Assembly: GCA_951813085.1 (NCBI GenBank)
Contig: OX638348.1
Coordinates: forward strand, 186,001-250,000
Source of the DNA: an uncultured Opitutaceae bacterium
GTDB taxonomy: Bacteria > Verrucomicrobiota > Verrucomicrobiia > Opitutales > Opitutaceae
Reading direction: 5' to 3'
DNA length: 64,000 bases
Position numbers and translations under genes: made by a program. Below, in pieces: positions 61,570 to 64,000 of the stretch. Within the stretch, counting starts at the first letter, position 1, and each line of letters starts with the position of its first letter. Below the pieces are notes generated by a model that was given only the letters and a program-made list of their open reading frames with translations, was not told where the DNA came from and did no database searches.

Positions 61570-63846
61570 TCATTTGGTAACCAAGGTTTTCATCTGGTTA
61601 AAGTGACGATCATCATCTTTTTGTATCAAGCAAAGCAAATCCTCTAATACCTGTTTTGTTTCAATTAAAATTGATGGATCGTGCTCTGGGTCGGAGATCT
61701 GGCCTGCGTGGGAGTATGTGTGAAGAAACCTGAGAATTCTGTTCTTTTTCGCAACATCGAAATCATCAATAAGGTCGAGCTGCTGTCGTAATTCGCCAGT
61801 CTTTGACGGCTGGCGAAACGCAAGAAAGGATTCCAGTAGTCTTCGTGCTATGTTGGGCAAAGGGTAATTCTGCTTTAAGGCCTCCTCCTCTTCAGAATTA
61901 GCTGCTTCGTAAACGAGACTGAATAGATAGTGATACTCTGATTCATACTCGTGCAGAAGACTATCGAGCTTTGATATAGAGGAAGATCGTTTCCCTTCGA
62001 CTACATTACTGGTTAGCATATAAAACCTTGCGGGCCTTAAGTTCACATCCTTCTTTTTTTGATTTGGGAGGTGATTAAACCAGTTTTTTACTTGCCTGAA
62101 AAATGAATGGCTATGTGTCAGAATAAAAAGCTGCCCTGAATCTTTTGTCCTTTCCTTCATGAATCCAAAGGCGTGGAAGAGTGCGTTGCTATCCAAACTT
62201 GAGACCGGGTCATCGATGACGACGATACCATCCTCCAAGGAAAAGGACTTATCGCTGAGCGATTTCAGAAAGTATAAGAAAGTTATCGCCGTCCTCTCTC
62301 CTTCGCTCAGATTTTTAGCTGGAGTTCCATTGCGGCTGATCTGGTAGCCATTGTCTTGAATTTCGAAGGTAAGCTCATTTCTGCCAAGGTAGGAACGGAT
62401 ATCAGCATTCAGTTCATCAGCAGGTCTGAGGTGTTCTTCGATAGACTTTTCAATCTCGTGAATTTCAGTTTCTAATGCGGCAGCTTTATTTAAAGCCTCC
62501 TTACGAGCGGTAGAGGCCAGATCAACTTTATTCCTTATCTGCTCATACTCCGCCAGACTTTGTGCAACCAGGGATTCTTCGATTGTTTTCCTCGCACCCT
62601 TGATTACTGTTTCAAAATTGTCTGTCTCTTGGTTGTGTTTGCTTATCACCGCGTTTAAATCAGAAATCACTTTTATGTTGCCGACGACGACATCGAAACT
62701 CCGCTCAATTGACTGGAATGGTGTTTGCGCCTTTTCTTTAAGGGCAGCAAGAAGGCTTTCCAGATATTCCTTGAGTCTGCCTATTTCGTCAGAAAAGTCT
62801 CGGTGTTTAGTGTCGAACTCACTTTTGAAATGATTATACAGACCCAGTCGGTTTGGTGTGGCACATGATTTTAAAGATTCAATCGCTAGCTTCACGACCT
62901 CAGACTCACTTTCGATCTCGCGAATTAATGCGTTGTATTTGTCGTTGAAGTGAGCTTCCAACTCCTGAATACGGCCATCAGGCAGAGGTTGGCCACAAAA
63001 GAGGCAATCATTGGAATTATCATTTTTATGCTTTGCCAGACCAGTTTTCACCCAGCCAGAAAGCTCTTGGTCGTTTTTGAGAGCTTCTATGACTGAAGAA
63101 ACTACTGTTTTCTTGAGCAAAGTAACGACTTGATCGGTCAATTGTTGGGTATCAGGGTAGCTAAAATTCAGAATTTGTAATTTATCGAGTCGGACCGACT
63201 CTTTCTTCTTTTTCTGCGCGTCGAGGTCAGATTCGTCCAGGATCCTTATTTTTTGCTTAGTATCAGGAAGCTCAAGCAGCTCATCACATTTCAACTGGTA
63301 AGTGCCCTTGTCATAATTGTTGTAAGGATTATTTCCACCTGATGATCTCAGTAATTCTTTGATGGATTTAGCCCGCTCCTTTTTTAAATCATCGAGAGCC
63401 TTTTCTGATTGGTGTTTCTCAGCCTCTTTTTTGCTACCTTCCTTCTCGACCTGGGCGCGATCCTTCTTGAGCTTTTCAACTTCTTTTTGCTTCTTGATAT
63501 TTTCTTCACCCAGGAAGAAGATGGGGGCTACCAAGCCATGACTGGTGAATACGTTATCGGCAATAAAGTCTTTATTGAAGACGCGGGCTTGAGGAAGCCC
63601 TTGAGCCGTTGAGAGAGCCGCCCCATCCACCTTACTTCCGGATATGACGAATTCGACCTCACCTTCTGTAACGCTCTCTCTCTTTTCGATTAACCGGAAT
63701 AAATTAGAAAGTGTCGATTTGCCGGAGCCATTCCAGCCATAGAACAAGTTCTTATCCTTAAAATCGCACAGCTCATCAGGCCAGTCGAATTCACGGAAGA
63801 TCCTGTAGTTTTTAATTTTACTTATTCGCTCAGTCGCCATTTTCAT
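61570..63846 (-). CDS. RloC/PrrC-like AAA_13 ATPase with zinc hook and putative C-terminal HEPN RNase
   Basis: Protein of 758 residues in an AT-richer stretch than its surroundings. Walker A is YGWNGSGKSTLSNLF (about 36-50). Then come long coiled coils with a Rad50-like hook, CLFC, at 281-284. LSEGERTAI (ABC signature, 513) and GIVVIDDPVSSLDS (Walker B/D-loop, 540-553) follow, with the H-loop in FILTHSHSFF (H578). Near the end, RRLLE (668-672) gives an RxxxE pair, and RFLHTYSH (706-713) fits the HEPN RX6H motif; these are the types of residues used by PrrC and RloC anticodon nucleases. RloC kills or protects by cutting tRNA when DNA damage or phage signals are sensed. The Zn hook, ATPase and C-terminal motif combination fits, but catalysis is unproven. 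Confidence 0.72.
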   Translation of the reverse strand: MKMATERISKIKNYRIFREFDWPDELCDFKDKNLFYGWNGSGKSTLSNLFRLIEKRESVTEGEVEFVISGSKVDGAALSTAQGLPQARVFNKDFIADNVFTSHGLVAPIFFLGEENIKKQKEVEKLKKDRAQVEKEGSKKEAEKHQSEKALDDLKKERAKSIKELLRSSGGNNPYNNYDKGTYQLKCDELLELPDTKQKIRILDESDLDAQKKKKESVRLDKLQILNFSYPDTQQLTDQVVTLLKKTVVSSVIEALKNDQELSGWVKTGLAKHKNDNSNDCLFCGQPLPDGRIQELEAHFNDKYNALIREIESESEVVKLAIESLKSCATPNRLGLYNHFKSEFDTKHRDFSDEIGRLKEYLESLLAALKEKAQTPFQSIERSFDVVVGNIKVISDLNAVISKHNQETDNFETVIKGARKTIEESLVAQSLAEYEQIRNKVDLASTARKEALNKAAALETEIHEIEKSIEEHLRPADELNADIRSYLGRNELTFEIQDNGYQISRNGTPAKNLSEGERTAITFLYFLKSLSDKSFSLEDGIVVIDDPVSSLDSNALFHAFGFMKERTKDSGQLFILTHSHSFFRQVKNWFNHLPNQKKKDVNLRPARFYMLTSNVVEGKRSSSISKLDSLLHEYESEYHYLFSLVYEAANSEEEEALKQNYPLPNIARRLLESFLAFRQPSKTGELRQQLDLIDDFDVAKKNRILRFLHTYSHAGQISDPEHDPSILIETKQVLEDLLCLIQKDDDRHFNQMKTLVTK

Positions 63847-63905
63847 ACCCTGTAGTTTTAAAGAGCGAAACCATGCTTGTCTGATTTAGAACCCTTGATA
63901 TTCCG

Positions 63906-64000
63906 CTACTTTACTTCACTCCACCCAGACATCATCAATTCAGTAAAATCACGGCGTGAAAGTACGTTTGAGCAGTCACGCCAATCGTTCTCCGATGGAG
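63906..64000 (-). CDS. 3' end of an unidentified gene entering from the right edge
   Basis: On the minus strand a frame open to the window edge ends with SENDWRDCSNVLSRRDFTEL and MMSGWSEVK, stopping at 63906, 59 bases before the AAA gene start. The residue mix looks like real protein rather than noise, but 30 residues are too few to name. It is probably the upstream gene of the same operon. Confidence 0.4.
   Translation of the reverse strand, partial: PSENDWRDCSNVLSRRDFTELMMSGWSEVK

Noticed and set aside
1..64000. CRISPR arrays or large tandem repeats
   Set aside because: No regularly spaced short direct repeats were seen anywhere in the window.

Overview
The window reads as an ordinary bacterial chromosome segment (GC in the low-to-mid 50s by eye, densely coded on both strands) from what is most likely a marine member of the Verrucomicrobiota, probably class Opitutia. 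That is inferred from content: formylglycine sulfatases, a tagaturonate epimerase-like protein beside UxaC, a DUF6807 protein, a Tat-exported DUF839/PhoX protein, and generally weak Shine-Dalgarno sites. No 16S rRNA or other decisive marker is present, and I saw no tRNA, rRNA or CRISPR array.

Layout. 1-1.2 kb: 3' end of a DAHP synthase and an inositol-monophosphatase-family enzyme. 1.2-7.1 kb: SLC13-type permease, then a cytochrome-oxidase assembly group (DUF420, ctaB, ctaA, divergent SCO1/SenC) and an ExoD-like protein. 7.1-13.6 kb: a PDZ/low-molecular-weight tyrosine phosphatase fusion, alr-tsaB, and tig-clpP-clpX. 13.8-17.3 kb: FAH-family hydrolase, small membrane proteins, a DksA/TraR zinc finger and an alpha/beta hydrolase. 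17.6-28.4 kb: a uronate and sulfated-glycan catabolic region (uxaE-like, uxaC, two sulfatases, DUF6807, enolase-superfamily enzyme, TIM-barrel epimerase) with a palindromic operator candidate and two long inverted-repeat elements in convergent spacers. 28.4-31.7 kb: lipoprotein hydrolase, O-methyltransferase, gcvT-gcvH. 31.8-38.7 kb: a complete tripartite RND efflux operon with its terminator. 38.7-59.7 kb: mostly housekeeping genes (GNAT, HTH/MBL fusion, ABC-F, SDR, PhoX, hflX, ppdK, tatC, hemL, nadE, maf, TonB-like, M42 peptidase, Lpd-like oxidoreductase, DJ-1, epimerase, ybaB, recR).

At 59.8 kb the chromosome changes character. A decayed, very GC-rich IS3-family element (OrfA intact, OrfB frameshifted and deleted) lies against a truncated Mre11/SbcD-like metallophosphoesterase. 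Behind that is an AT-richer gene for an AAA_13 ATPase with a Rad50-like CxxC zinc hook and a C-terminal RxxxE plus Rx6H (HEPN-like) motif set, like the RloC/PrrC anticodon nucleases. The 3' end of a further gene enters from the right edge. This is the edge of a horizontally acquired, partly broken defence-type island and the best candidate in the window for an unusual system.

Other points worth attention are the secreted-looking PDZ domain fused in frame to a normally cytosolic tyrosine phosphatase, an extra helical domain inside the TolC-like protein, the HTH-like/metallo-beta-lactamase fusion, and the two inverted-repeat elements.
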